From: Spirochaetia bacterium
Lineage (GTDB): Bacteria > Spirochaetota > Leptospiria > Turneriellales > JAOUOS01
NCBI GenBank assembly: GCA_029880285.1
Contig: JAOUOS010000027.1
Coordinates: forward strand, 1-43,755
Direction: 5' to 3'
DNA length: 43,755 bases
Made by a program: the position numbers and the translations under genes
Shown: positions 20,001 to 27,416 of the stretch, piece by piece
Layout of the letters: the number at the start of each line of letters is the position of its first letter
Numbering within the stretch: position 1 is the first letter of the stretch
The notes under the pieces: model-generated
What the model saw: the letters and a program-made list of their open reading frames with translations, nothing else
What the model was told of the DNA's origin: nothing
Databases searched by the model: none

Positions 20001-22910
20001 AAGTGTAGAAGAACAAGACGCATCACATAAAGTACAAGAAGCTGTACCATAATCACAAGAGGTTTCGGTAACAGTATCGCCATCATCGCATACTTCTGTG
20101 CCATTTACCGCGTTATCACCACAATAATTGCCAACTAAATTTAAATTTGTCATACAAACAGCATCACAGGCCGTACAAGTTGGCGTGCCATAGGCACAAG
20201 CAGTTTCTGTTGTTGTATTACCATCGTCACATATCTCACCCGCGTCTTGCGTACCATCGCCGCATACGGGGCCCGTTAAACTTAAACTCGTATCACAAGT
20301 AGAATTACATTTCGTACAGCTTGATGTGCCATAGGGACAAGAGGTCTCATCAATTGTATTGCCGTCGTCACATACCTCGGTGCCATTTACTATATTATCA
20401 CCACAGACCGGACCGGTTAAATTTAGAACCGTACCGCACACAGAATCACACTTCACGCAGCTTCCCGTACCATATCCGCAGCTTGTCTCTGTTATGGTAT
20501 TACCATCATCACAGGTTTCACCGGCATCCTGTATACCATCACCACAGACCGGACCAGTTAAACTTAAACTCGTATCACATGTAGAATTACATTTCGTACA
20601 GCTTGATGTGCCATAGGGACAAGAGGTCTCATCAATTGTATTGCCGTCGTCACATACCTCGGCACCATTTACTATATTGTCACCGCAAACAGGACCGGTT
20701 AAATTTAGAACCGTACCGCACACAGAATCACACTTCACGCAGCTTCCCGTACCATATCCGCAGCTTGTCTCTGTTATGGTATTACCATCATCACAGGTTT
20801 CACCGGCATCCTGCGTTCCGTCACCACAGACCGGACCAGTTAAACTTAAACTCGTATCACATGTAGAATTACATTTCGTACAACTCGAAGTGCCATAGGG
20901 ACAAGAGGTCTCATCAATTGTATTGCCGTCGTCACATACCTCGGCACCATTTACTATATTGTCACCGCAAACAGGACCGGTTAAATTTAGTACCGTACTA
21001 CATGAAGCGTCACATTTTACACAACTAGCTGTGCCATAGGCACAAGATGACTCGGTTACTGTGTTAGAATCATCACATACCTCGGAACCATTAATTGTTC
21101 CATCACCACAGTATTCACCCGTTAAATTAAGTACGGTACTACAAGTAGAGTTACAAGTCGTACAACTAGACGTTCCATAGGGACAAGCTGTCTCGGTCAC
21201 TGTGTTGTCATCGTCACATACTTCAGAGCCGTTTACAACTCCATCGCCGCAATATGGGCCCGTTAAACTTATTGTTGAAGAACAAGTAGAATTACATTTT
21301 GAGCAGCTCGCGTTGCCATAATCGCAGGCGGTTTCTGTTGTTGTATTACCGTCATCACAAATCTCACCATTGCCCGCGTTTACCACATTGTCGCCGCATA
21401 CACTGCCCGTTAAATTAAGTACCGTTACACAGGTCGCGTCACACTTGGTACAACTTGCAGTTCCATAAGGGCAGGCAGATTCTGATACTGTATTACCATC
21501 GTCACATATCTCACCCGCGTCTTGCGTACCATCGCCGCATACGGGGCCCGTTAAACTTAAACTCGTATCACATGTAGAATTACATTTCGTACAGCTTGAT
21601 GTGCCATAGGGACAAGAGGTCTCATCAATTGTATTGCCGTCGTCACATACCTCGGTGCCATTTACTATATTATCACCACAGACCGGAGGCTGGCAGTTAC
21701 TTAAACACGCATCTGTTTCAATTGTATTACCATCATCACATGCCTCAGGGCCGTTTACAGTTCCATCGCCGCAATAACCAATTACGGTACCATTAACATA
21801 AACACATGAATCATTGCAAACTATACAAGAAGCCTGCCCGTAAGCGCATGTCTCTGTTATTGTATTGCCGTCATCGCAGGTCTCTGTGCCATTTACAACA
21901 TTATCACCGCATATAGGAAAGTTTTCGTCTTTACATGAAGCAGAGCATCCATCGCCTGAAACAGTATTATTGTCGTCACATGTCTCATTTGAAGGATTTA
22001 TATCTTGTACGCCATCACCGCATATATTTCCCGTAAGATTCAGCTCACTGTCACATGCCGCATTACAGGTTACACAGTTAGCTATACCATATCCACAGGC
22101 AGATTCTGATACAGTATTGCCATCGTCACATATCTCACCTGCCTGAACAATACCATTGCCGCAAATAGACGCGCCTTCATCCTGACAATTTGCTGAACAG
22201 CCGTCACTACCAACAGTATTGCCGTCATCACAGGTTTCACCGCCATTTATAACATTATCACCACAATAGCCTGTTAAAGCGCCGCTTACTGAAGTACACG
22301 CGCTACTACAAACGGTACAAGAAGTTTCACCATAAGCGCATATCTCTGTTATTGTGTTACCGTCATCGCAGACTTCACCAGCGACATTATTCGCGTAACC
22401 ATCACCGCATGATACAAGCGTACAGTCAGCACCGTTACATGTGCCAGAATCTGTTCCGTTAGAGTCGCAGTCTTCACCTGCGGTATTATTTGCAACTCCG
22501 TCACCGCATAAAGAAGCCGTACAATCTAAATTACATTCAATAGTTTCGCCGCCATTACCATTCCCGTCGCCATCACACTGTTCAGTGCCTTCAACAATAC
22601 CATCACCGCAAACAGGTTCGCCTTTTACTTCTATTTTACACGCGGCATCACATCCGTCACCAGCTTCAACATTACCGTCTTCACATTCTTCACCTACTAA
22701 GTTATTAATAACTTTATCGCCGCATGCGGGAGCTTTGCAGTTTTGCTCGCAGGTTTCAGTTTGAATGCCGCCCTCATCGCAGTCTTCGTTTAGCTCAAGC
22801 ATACGATTACCACATATTGACATAGATATTATACTGTTTGGATCAAATTGCTGGCCTTTAAGGCAATAAAGAGAAGAAAATATTAAAGAAATAAGAAGTG
22901 CTTTTTTCAT
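17088..22910 (-). CDS. Giant cysteine-rich repeat surface protein with tandem PPC-like C-terminal domains
   Basis: 1940 aa, paralogous at the N-terminus to the 2143-aa neighbour (both contain FDPNS...ICGNRMLELNEDCDEGG). Residues ~35-1130 are DUF4215-type units. Many are a 47-aa variant (CGDxxVNGxEVCDDGNTxTETxCxYGTxSCxxCxxxCxxxLxLTGP) in which a spacer repeats between cysteine knots. Residues ~1140-1277 contain a MAM/carbohydrate-binding-like beta-sandwich (YTFEDGLYP, YLKFYINGAQ, VWVDNILVSV). Two Ig-like modules (PPAFSNISFSGTP..., GPIFSNMSFSGAP...) follow at ~1357-1490 and ~1523-1653. The C-terminus has two PPC-like domains, each with YxVYWDDSYxGxGxYSADIWMSA. The lipobox-like site is SSLYC. 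No catalytic motif. Inferred role: extracellular adhesin or matrix component. Confidence 0.85.
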   Translation of the reverse strand: MKKALLISLIFSSLYCLKGQQFDPNSIISMSICGNRMLELNEDCDEGGIQTETCEQNCKAPACGDKVINNLVGEECEDGNVEAGDGCDAACKIEVKGEPVCGDGIVEGTEQCDGDGNGNGGETIECNLDCTASLCGDGVANNTAGEDCDSNGTDSGTCNGADCTLVSCGDGYANNVAGEVCDDGNTITEICAYGETSCTVCSSACTSVSGALTGYCGDNVINGGETCDDGNTVGSDGCSANCQDEGASICGNGIVQAGEICDDGNTVSESACGYGIANCVTCNAACDSELNLTGNICGDGVQDINPSNETCDDNNTVSGDGCSASCKDENFPICGDNVVNGTETCDDGNTITETCAYGQASCIVCNDSCVYVNGTVIGYCGDGTVNGPEACDDGNTIETDACLSNCQPPVCGDNIVNGTEVCDDGNTIDETSCPYGTSSCTKCNSTCDTSLSLTGPVCGDGTQDAGEICDDGNTVSESACPYGTASCTKCDATCVTVLNLTGSVCGDNVVNAGNGEICDDGNTTTETACDYGNASCSKCNSTCSSTISLTGPYCGDGVVNGSEVCDDDNTVTETACPYGTSSCTTCNSTCSTVLNLTGEYCGDGTINGSEVCDDSNTVTESSCAYGTASCVKCDASCSTVLNLTGPVCGDNIVNGAEVCDDGNTIDETSCPYGTSSCTKCNSTCDTSLSLTGPVCGDGTQDAGETCDDGNTITETSCGYGTGSCVKCDSVCGTVLNLTGPVCGDNIVNGAEVCDDGNTIDETSCPYGTSSCTKCNSTCDTSLSLTGPVCGDGIQDAGETCDDGNTITETSCGYGTGSCVKCDSVCGTVLNLTGPVCGDNIVNGTEVCDDGNTIDETSCPYGTSSCTKCNSTCDTSLSLTGPVCGDGTQDAGEICDDGNTTTETACAYGTPTCTACDAVCMTNLNLVGNYCGDNAVNGTEVCDDGDTVTETSCDYGTASCTLCDASCSSTLSLTGPVCGDNIVNGTEVCDDGDTITEIECDYGTTNCTLCDAVCSAPLTLTGRYCGDGTADTGDAEECDNSGVQSASCEVNCLAPVCGDNILNTAAGEQCDNGVSNNDSVADACRTTCFTSSCGDNVIDTGEACDDGVSNSDVTPDACRTTCEAPSCGDGAVDTGEICDSGAGVSYTFEDGLYPADFTLDPLNYNWSPNNTTASSGVYSFASYTITHSQNSCFTKTVSTGESVSFDYSVSTEPCCDYLKFYINGAQQLSSSGSVSWSSSTTYTLPQTGNDELKWCYTKDGSVNTGSDKVWVDNILVSVPESPTCDFDCTEAVCGDWYINTAAGEECDEGGETTACNWNCTEASCGDGVVNVTAGEVCDDGNAEINDGCAPSCLPDADMKPPAFSNISFSGTPTGPSGEYLSGDSITLRADVSDASGVSWVTLYVFQANVTVSAGSCSGVNIGGNTYQCSFTLGAITPNGTEHVLIQSSDTIGNSHYYYFSTGYSSNYYYTSLGNTTTTEIVYVPMGGQYCSNGLVEGTETCDDGNLVSNDGCSSLCVFDADLMGPIFSNMSFSGAPSGASGEFIGGDTITLFADITDFSGINAGNVQLYVYQADIMSSPGSCPASFVGGNTYSCSITVPGGYVGNGTEHVLPYAQDGMGNIEYYYMDTAFSLTNYYASYEGVVKEPEIVFIPMGGSFCGNGITETGESCDTGGDSASCDADCTFVVCNDGYINSIMETCEDGNTTGGDGCSSSCKTEPVLIPGNVTGTTSASDFANSGFYSMYLPTLGQSEFFSFNATGTTQYAIYWDDSYDGTGTYSADIWMSAIDSTFTTLFSMVDSGYNFPQIIYPAPGMVTLEANANWLEGTLGVNVLPYNIISINSGYQVFNLPTFQGSILIAFPVTVGQSYTVYWDDSYSGSGAYSADIWMSAFQDGPGGTVYFTTVDSGYSIPRTFIANTTGMVYLEANANWMPGSLGVSVSSP
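20136..20982 (-). repeat. Three tandem 282-bp (94-aa) repeats
   Basis: Landmark GTGCCATAGGGACAAG recurs at 20326, 20608 and 20890, exactly 282 bp apart, with near-identical sequence between. Each unit is two 47-aa half-units. The third unit's second half is diverged, so the left boundary is approximate. A further copy of half a unit occurs near 21600, out of register. Confidence 0.8.
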
Positions 22911-23258
22911 TATATGTTAATATCTACCCAATTTTTTTTAATCATACCTTTATTATAAAAGGCGGGAAACAGTAAGAATTCAAGATAATTTACCCCAAAA
23001 CCCTAATATTCAACATTTTATTTTAAGTCATTCATTTTGTCAATTTTTTATTAATATATTATCGTATCTTTATTGTAGATACTGTATGAAGAATATACGC
23101 TTTAAAATTGAAAATAAAGCAAAAAAAAACTACATTTTTCTTATTATTTAACAATAGATAGATAAAAACAAGAAAATTTAGGCATAAAACCGCTTTAAAG
23201 CACATAAAAGTACAAATGTACTATTTACATTACCTAAAAAATAATCTATAAATAAAAT
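22911..23258. other. AT-rich divergent intergenic region
   Basis: 348 bp between the divergently transcribed 1940-aa surface protein and the TonB-dependent receptor. It contains no open frame I can support. It should hold both promoters. A possible plus-strand -35 (TTGTCA near 23038) lacks a convincing -10, so I do not call one. Confidence 0.5.
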
Positions 23259-25697
23259 ATGAAAACAAGTGCAAACCTTTTTTTAAGTTTTTGTAGAAAC
23301 TTAACTTTCCCTTTTACGGGTCTTATTTTTTTAACAGTAGGCAATGTATTCGCTCAAACACCTTTATTTCTAGAGGGAACAGTTTACGATTTGGTTACTA
23401 AAAAATCTCTTGAATTCGCGACTGTTGCCGTATTAGAAACACAAGAAAAATTAAAAACAGATATTAACGGAAATTTTAAGATAAGTTTTAAAAATACCGG
23501 CGCCTATACAATTATTATAAGTTATACGGGAATGCGCCCAGAAAAAATATCACTGAATATTTCAGAAAATATTTCTAAAGAATTTTTCTTAAAACCAATA
23601 TCTGTTTACGGCGGCGCCATTACCATAAAAGATGAAAAAGAAAGGCAAAAAACCGGCAGACAGACTTTAACGAATAAAAAAATAAAAGAAATACCGGGCT
23701 CTATGAATGATTCTATTTCGGCTCTTAATACGCTGGCCGGTGTTGAAAGATACGGCGGTATTTTCGGCTACCTTGTTATGAGAGGCGCCAACAGCTTTTA
23801 TAACAGATACTCCATTGACGGTATTACCGTAGTAATGCCCCAACATTTTCTGGGCATCCATTCTGTTTTTCATAATGATTTTATTGAAGATATTGATGTA
23901 TATGCTTCGTTATATCCGGTTCATTTAAGAGGAAGCGCCGGTCCGCTTATTCAAATTAACACAATAGATAATGCTGATACTTTCGGCGGCTCATTTGAAC
24001 TGGGAATTCTTTCGGCCAATTTAATGCTTACCTCGCCTATTAGAGAAGAAAATGAAAATAAAGAAAAAACTAATGGTTTTTGGGCAGCCGCCGGACGCAT
24101 TGGTTATTTATCTGTTTTACTGCCGCCTATTATTAAAATGGTAACAGGTGACGATTATTCATCCATTCCCGATTATTACGATTACCAGACAAAAGTAAAA
24201 TATGAGTTTAACCACAATCACGCGATAACTTTTCTTTTTTTTGGCGCTCAGGATAAATGGAACATTGTATCTGAATTAAACGACGAAGAAAAAAATAAAG
24301 CTCTTGAAGAAGGTATCGATCCTTTTTTATTAGACTTACAAACGCTTCAGAATTTTTCGTTTCACACACAATCTGTAAAATATTCGTACATCCGGCACGT
24401 GAAATTTGAAAATCATCTTCTTCTTTTCTTAACTTTTAATAAAAATGAAAGAACAATGAATGTTGATAATACCAACGCTGTAAGCTGGTTAAAAGACTGG
24501 AAGATTACATCGAACCCGAATATTTACGGGATAAAAAACGATACTATTTTACGGTGGATGGATAAACATTTTACGCTAAAAACCGGTGTTGAAATAAATA
24601 TTTATGATTTTTCAGCTTCAGGCAAGGGTTTTTTACCTAAAGAAACATCTTCAACCGGTATTTTAGCTCTCGATATGGGCAATGAAAATCTTTTTCAGAC
24701 TTATTATATAGATGTTGATACTCAAAATACCATTACCAGCGGATATATTGAAAATGAATTTAAGCTGGGCAGCTTTTCTTTTATACCGGGAATAAGAACC
24801 GATTATTTTATAGAAGCAAAAACCACGGCTTTTAACCCCAGAGGTATTGTCAGTTATTTGTTCGAAACCGAAACAGAAGTTTCTTTTGGCATGGGAAAAT
24901 ATGAAAGTTTCGCGCATGAGAACGCAAACCTTTTTTCGGCCGCGCCCATGATTGCCGAACTTAAAGATGACATTACCACAGAAAAAACCATCCAGCGAAC
25001 AGGCGGTATTGAGCAAAAAATTTTGGCTGATTATTCAATGAAAGTTGAGGCCTATTATAATAACTATTATGATCTGGGTGAAGGCGCCTACAGCAATACA
25101 AACGGCATTGAAACTTTCGGTCAGGCTTCAGGCGAGACAAAAAATTACGGTTTTGAGTTAACCTTAAAAAAAGACCCATCAGAAGAAAACAACACTCTTT
25201 ACGGATGGTTAAGCTATACCTACAATATCGGACTTCATAAAACAAACCTCCCCTTAGAAAATGATCTGTATGGCGACCAATGGCTTAACAGCGAATTTTC
25301 AAAAAAACATATATTCAAATTAGTATCAGGATACGCTTACAATGAACATAAAATTGGCGCCCGGTTTCAGCTTTACTCTTCAAGCCCTTATACTCCCATT
25401 ATTGGCGATGACGGCGACCCGAATAACACGGGCAGATATTCACCGGTTTACGGAAAAAGGTTCAGTAAATATTTTCCCATAAACCACAGCCTTGACGTTC
25501 GCTATACTAAAACAAAAAAATACAGTTGGGGATCGTTCAGCTGGTATATGGAATTTTTAAATATTTATAATAACCAGCCCTTAATAATGCAAGATTTCAA
25601 ATACAACCAGCCCTATAAAGCCGGTGAGAACCCTACAATGAGCGCCGGGCCGGGTCCTTTTTTCGCCGGTAATTTCGGTATGGAGATTAAGTTTTAG
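23259..25697 (+). CDS. TonB-dependent outer-membrane receptor with carboxypeptidase-regulatory-like N-domain
   Basis: 812 aa. A signal peptide ends around NVFAQ (residue ~33). Residues ~36-112 are a CarboxypepD_reg-like beta-sandwich (LEGTVYDLVTKKSLEFATVAV, TDINGNFKISF). A plug domain follows (~130-240: SISALNTLAGVERYGGIFG, MRGANSFYNRYSIDGI), then a long beta-barrel ending in an aromatic residue (GNFGMEIKF), as expected for BAM-inserted barrels. It should import a substrate across the outer membrane using TonB energy; the substrate cannot be read from sequence. It stands alone, with no adjacent sigma/anti-sigma or SusD-like partner. No Shine-Dalgarno sequence is evident before the ATG. The convergent HEPN gene ends 32 bp away. 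Confidence 0.88.
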   Translation: MKTSANLFLSFCRNLTFPFTGLIFLTVGNVFAQTPLFLEGTVYDLVTKKSLEFATVAVLETQEKLKTDINGNFKISFKNTGAYTIIISYTGMRPEKISLNISENISKEFFLKPISVYGGAITIKDEKERQKTGRQTLTNKKIKEIPGSMNDSISALNTLAGVERYGGIFGYLVMRGANSFYNRYSIDGITVVMPQHFLGIHSVFHNDFIEDIDVYASLYPVHLRGSAGPLIQINTIDNADTFGGSFELGILSANLMLTSPIREENENKEKTNGFWAAAGRIGYLSVLLPPIIKMVTGDDYSSIPDYYDYQTKVKYEFNHNHAITFLFFGAQDKWNIVSELNDEEKNKALEEGIDPFLLDLQTLQNFSFHTQSVKYSYIRHVKFENHLLLFLTFNKNERTMNVDNTNAVSWLKDWKITSNPNIYGIKNDTILRWMDKHFTLKTGVEINIYDFSASGKGFLPKETSSTGILALDMGNENLFQTYYIDVDTQNTITSGYIENEFKLGSFSFIPGIRTDYFIEAKTTAFNPRGIVSYLFETETEVSFGMGKYESFAHENANLFSAAPMIAELKDDITTEKTIQRTGGIEQKILADYSMKVEAYYNNYYDLGEGAYSNTNGIETFGQASGETKNYGFELTLKKDPSEENNTLYGWLSYTYNIGLHKTNLPLENDLYGDQWLNSEFSKKHIFKLVSGYAYNEHKIGARFQLYSSSPYTPIIGDDGDPNNTGRYSPVYGKRFSKYFPINHSLDVRYTKTKKYSWGSFSWYMEFLNIYNNQPLIMQDFKYNQPYKAGENPTMSAGPGPFFAGNFGMEIKF

Positions 25698-25729
25698 GAA
25701 ATTTTTTGACAAAAGGCTTTAGCCTATGG

Positions 25730-26155
25730 TTATTTTTGTTGAATATATGTCCTTATTTCTAATTCAAATTGCCGCCATATACCGGACAGATTTTTAGCTA
25801 AGGGCATTAACTGTTCATCTTTTAAAATGATGCCATAACCATGAATAAAAAAATGTCTGAATGCCCTATATTCATCGAGCTTTTCTGCCAAAGAAAATGA
25901 AATTATATTTTCTTTTTCAACAAGCTCTATTAAGTCTTTATGAAAAGTTTCAGAATTAGGCAATGATATATTTTTGTTTTTAAGAATTCTTTTAAAAATA
26001 TTTTCAATACCATTAAAGATATTATGTATAAATGTGCCAATTGCAGCAAGTTCTATTTTAGATTTTTTCTTTATTCCAATTGCTTTTTCTAAAAATGAAA
26101 GAGTCTGTTCGATGAGTTCTTTCTCTGCTTCAAACTCCCTTTGAAGTTGATTCAT
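25730..26155 (-). CDS. HEPN-domain protein (HepT-like) of a HEPN/MNT pair
   Basis: A 141-aa all-helical protein. The key motif RHFFIHGYG (Arg-x4-His followed by Tyr) near residue 100 matches the HEPN/HepT active-site pattern. In this family the HEPN protein is usually an RNase toxin or, in some readings, a nucleotidyltransferase substrate-binding partner. The gene overlaps the upstream MNT gene by 26 bases, the usual arrangement for these two-gene modules. Assignment to toxin rather than substrate-binding subunit is by family precedent only. Confidence 0.75.
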   Translation of the reverse strand: MNQLQREFEAEKELIEQTLSFLEKAIGIKKKSKIELAAIGTFIHNIFNGIENIFKRILKNKNISLPNSETFHKDLIELVEKENIISFSLAEKLDEYRAFRHFFIHGYGIILKDEQLMPLAKNLSGIWRQFELEIRTYIQQK

Positions 26156-26417
26156 AAATTATTTTTCCGTTTTCTTTAACCATTGTATTAAACAAAGTTT
26201 TATCTGAAAGATCAACGATATCAATATTTTTGGGCAGATTTTTTGAAAGTTCACTCATAAATTTAAAAAACTGTCCGGGTTGAATACCTATGATGCCCAA
26301 GTCAATATCGTTTGCTGTTGAATTTTCTTCAATAGATGACCCAAACAGATAAATAGTTTCTATATTATATTTTTTCGCGTATTTAACAATAGTTTCTTTT
26401 TCAGTATTTGTTATCAC
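26130..26417 (-). CDS. Minimal nucleotidyltransferase (MntA-like antitoxin)
   Basis: A 95-aa minimal nucleotidyltransferase. It has GSSIEENSTANDIDLGI (GS-x-D-x-D metal-binding signature at ~26-40) and a third acidic strand, NIDIVDLS, at ~64-71. In described HEPN/MNT systems the MNT partner neutralises the toxin by adenylylating a tyrosine in the HEPN RxxxxHxY region, and that Tyr is present here. The start codon is GTG, without a clear ribosome-binding site. It is the promoter-proximal gene of the pair. Confidence 0.78.
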   Translation of the reverse strand: MITNTEKETIVKYAKKYNIETIYLFGSSIEENSTANDIDLGIIGIQPGQFFKFMSELSKNLPKNIDIVDLSDKTLFNTMVKENGKIIYESTSKGV

Positions 26418-26519
26418 AGTATACTAAATATTAAAAAAATATGATTTGTCAAGTCTTATAACAAGAAAATATATAATGAAAATTTAAGTATTCTTTTTTA
26501 TTTGCTTAATAATAAAAAG

Positions 26520-26568
26520 AGTTACTTTCTTGACATTACAACAAACTTATTATACTATATAAGTAACT
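26520..26568 (+). promoter_or_regulatory. Strong promoter framed by 8-bp inverted repeats
   Basis: TTGACA (26530-26535), a 17-base spacer and TACTAT (26553-26558). An exact inverted repeat, AGTTACTT (26520-26527) and AAGTAACT (26561-26568), flanks the promoter, and TACT-N5-AGTA overlaps the -10. The predicted transcript starts only ~7 bases before the ATG at 26572. The arrangement suggests repressor control. Confidence 0.6.
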
Positions 26569-26571
26569 AGT

Positions 26572-27297
26572 ATGGAAAATAAAACGGCATTTATAACCGG
26601 TATAAGTTCGGGCCTTGGTGAGGCGTTGGCTCTTAATTATCTAGATTCAGGCTGGAACGTTATTGGCCTAAGCAGAAGAAATCCCAAATGGGGATATGAA
26701 AAAGAAAACCTTCATTTTCAATCGGTAAATCTGGCAAAATTTGATGAGATTGAAAGAAACTTAGAGGGTTTGTTTGAACATACGAAATCAATTGATATTG
26801 CTATATTAAACGCCGCTATTTTGGGAGAAATTTCTGATTTAGCCGAAGCAGATCTAACAGAAGTTAAAAAAATTATGGATGTTAACGTATGGGCCAATAA
26901 AATAATTTTCGATTTTTTTATACATTCTAAAATTAACGTAAAACAAATTGTGGCCATCTCTTCGGGGGCTTCAAAATCGGGCGGGCGCGGATGGAACGGA
27001 TACGGCATATCTAAAGCAGCGCTAAATATGCTGGTTCAACTATACGCAAGTGAAATGCCTGAAACCCATATTACAGCTCTGGCGCCGGGTCTTATTGACA
27101 GTTCAATGCAGGAATATATATCTTCACTTTCACATGATACTGCAGAAAAGTTCCCTACCGTAAAACGCTTAAAAGAAGCACGCGGCACCAATGATATGCC
27201 TAAGCCCAAAGAAGCAGCGAAAAAAATAATTTCATTTTTGCCTAAGCTTTTAACAATGCCAAGCGGTAAATATTATGATATAAGAGATTTTAAATAA
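26572..27297 (+). CDS. Short-chain dehydrogenase/reductase
   Basis: A 241-aa classical SDR. Cofactor motif TGISSGLGEAL at 9-19, NAA at 80-82, catalytic Ser130/131, Tyr144 and Lys148 (YGISK), and the APGLIDSSM motif after the active site. It reduces or oxidises an unknown carbonyl/alcohol substrate with NAD(P). SRRN after the second strand suggests NADP preference (Arg at the phosphate-binding position). The transcript is probably near-leaderless. It is monocistronic and convergent with the polymerase gene; the 119 bp between them hold nothing I can identify. Confidence 0.9.
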   Translation: MENKTAFITGISSGLGEALALNYLDSGWNVIGLSRRNPKWGYEKENLHFQSVNLAKFDEIERNLEGLFEHTKSIDIAILNAAILGEISDLAEADLTEVKKIMDVNVWANKIIFDFFIHSKINVKQIVAISSGASKSGGRGWNGYGISKAALNMLVQLYASEMPETHITALAPGLIDSSMQEYISSLSHDTAEKFPTVKRLKEARGTNDMPKPKEAAKKIISFLPKLLTMPSGKYYDIRDFK

Positions 27298-27416
27298 ATT
27301 TAATTAATTAACAAATAATTTTTGACTGACAATGCTTTTAAAGCCCTGGATATTACAAAAGATATGAATCTTTTTGATATAAGAAATTAGTTATTTACAA
27401 AACCAGCTAAAAATTA

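Noticed and set aside
23667..25245. Minus-strand ORFs within the TonB receptor gene
   Set aside because: Out-of-frame shadows of a full-length, domain-supported coding sequence.
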